Below are positions 62,818 to 64,000 of a stretch of 64,000 bases of DNA, one piece after another. Made by a program: the position numbers and the translations under genes. The stretch's first letter is position 1. Every line of letters begins with the position of its first letter. The notes beneath the pieces were generated by a model that worked only from the letters and a program-made list of their open reading frames with translations, did not search any database and was not told where the DNA came from. Source of the DNA: Gorsachius magnificus (lineage: Eukaryota; Chordata; Aves; Pelecaniformes; Ardeidae); assembly GCA_034008185.1 (NCBI GenBank), contig CM067082.1, positions 83,017,684-83,081,683 on the forward strand, in the 5' to 3' direction.

Positions 62818-63500
62818 TAATTAGGATAATTAATTGTTGCTCTTCTGCAAGCGGAATGAAGCGCGCCAAGCCGCGGTCCAAAGGCAAGCGGCTTGATGGG
62901 GCTGGAGGGAGGGGGAGGAAGCCACCAGCTCTACCACCAACCAGTGAGGAGACCTCCCCTCCCCTCCAAGGGTGGCATAAATCCTCGCTGCCTTCGCACA
63001 GCTTGCCATAACCGCATGCTCCTCAGGCCAGCCTGCCGCCCCCGGGCACGGCCCGCACCTTCCAAGCACTCGCCCCAGCAGCCCCCGAATCGCAGCCACC
63101 GCCACCGTCTGCCCGTCCCGGCAGCAGCTCGCCCCTTCAGAGGGACGAGCTTCATTAAAACTCTCTTTAATTGGTGGCGAGCACAGAGTATTATGCAAAC
63201 GGATTTCACTGAGAAGGGGGAAAAGAGGAAACCGTAGGAAAAGAAATTACAAGATCCCCTGCTGCTCTGAAGCAACTCCCTTGCTCTTTCTAAAGTAGGT
63301 TGCATAAATATTGATCTAGCCGGGATATGCCCTACATTCATTTGCACAGACATTATAAATGTGCTTAAGAATGAGAAATCAATCTTGTTTTCCTGCGCGG
63401 TAAACATGTACAGCCAAGGATGCGCACGGATAATGCAAATTACAGCTCTCGGGCTTGCCACTTACAACATCAAGTTGGAAAAGGCGTTCTTGGGGAAGGC
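62818..63500. promoter_or_regulatory. Candidate conserved regulatory element (homeodomain/POU motifs around a CpG-rich core)
   Basis: TTTAATTAGGATAATTAATT at 62817-62836 has two TAATTA homeodomain cores. It is followed by a G/C- and CpG-rich stretch (about 62860-63150), then TTCATTAAAACTCTCTTTAA, TATTATGCAAAC and, at 63433-63440, a perfect POU octamer ATGCAAAT. This layout is common in developmental enhancers and small CpG islands. No conservation data were available, so this is inference from motif density. Confidence 0.3.
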
Positions 63501-64000
63501 ATGAAAAAAACATCTTCTTACCTATCTGTTTATTTTCAGGCATTTCCATTAATCTCTACACAGACCATTTAAAACACGCTTCCACTCCAAGTCTAGTTAT
63601 ACTCCATCATCTAACTAGTAGTCTTCTGTATTTTGCCTGCTGAATTTGTTCAGGTTACTTTTTCATAATCTTCTCTGAGCAAGGCAAGGTGTAAACTTAG
63701 GCATCCCCATAAATCTAGCGCTCCCCCTGCCATCAGCCTTTCCATCTGGTTGAGCACTGCAACGCTGCAACGGGGAAAATCATATTGTTAGGTTGCAAAA
63801 GCAGCAGAGTTCCTGCACTTGCAGGCCACGGGGTGGCTTCTGAATTGCTGGGTGATTAATAATTAATACGTAATTGTTGGATAATCTGTTTAGACAGTCA
63901 CAGTGTAGGAATTTTATTAAGTATTTTCTCTGGAGAACACCGCTACTAAAACAATACAATTTTAACAAGTCCCCTCTTGTTATAATCTTGCTGAATTACT
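63501..64000. other. Intergenic end of window, A/T-rich
   Basis: TGATTAATAATTAATACGTAATTG near 63853-63876 adds further TAATTA-type cores. No gene is recognised up to the window edge. Confidence 0.5.

Noticed and set aside
62893..63237. A 114-codon coding exon in the CpG-rich block
   Set aside because: Both strands are open and the product is simple Pro/Arg-rich sequence. A regulatory reading fits the flanking TAATTA motifs better.
54235..64000. First exon of PHLPP1
   Set aside because: PHLPP1 is the expected next gene from human synteny, but no PH, leucine-rich-repeat or PP2C coding signature is seen before the window ends.

Overview
This window is bird nuclear DNA. It has GT-AG introns, many CR1 LINE fragments with the avian tail repeat (ATTCTRTG), and a solo LTR of the ERVL-like family that is abundant in neoavian birds (recalled as TguLTR5-like). 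The LTR type suggests a non-galliform bird. I recognise one protein-coding gene: the 3' part of ZCCHC2 (zinc finger CCHC-type containing 2), on the plus strand.

ZCCHC2 occupies about 8.1-37.3 kb. Thirteen coding exons (exons 2-14 by comparison with the human gene as I remember it) join in frame into 871 codons plus a stop. In order they encode a short linker, a divergent PX domain, a low-complexity Ser/Lys-rich segment, an acidic Ser-rich segment, a long Pro/Ser/Asn-rich disordered region held almost entirely in one 1.5-kb exon, a small Cys cluster, the CCHC zinc knuckle and a conserved C-terminal tail. The N-terminal exon lies upstream of the window, so 1-8105 is intron 1. The 3' UTR is about 1.9 kb, with three candidate poly(A) signals, a Pumilio-type site and G-rich tracts.

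Introns hold CR1 fragments (1.3-2.2 kb and 6.95-7.4 kb) and, 124 bases after exon 5, a 529-bp solo LTR in sense orientation.

From 37.3 kb to the end no gene is recognisable. In human this interval separates ZCCHC2 from PHLPP1, and I infer the same synteny here. The DNA looks richer in G+C and CpG than the gene body. It carries CR1 3' ends, a decayed CR1 endonuclease fragment, an older CR1 reverse-transcriptase fragment, a MIR-like SINE, a (TA)n(CA)n microsatellite and short tandem duplications. Three places look like unannotated exons: a 289-base open exon on the minus strand (48511-48799), a plus-strand terminal-type exon with two AATAAA signals (41147-41369), and a weaker minus-strand donor (38252). 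The last 1.2 kb has homeodomain/POU-type sites around a CpG-rich core and may be a regulatory element. No tRNA, rRNA, CRISPR or bacterial-type system is present.
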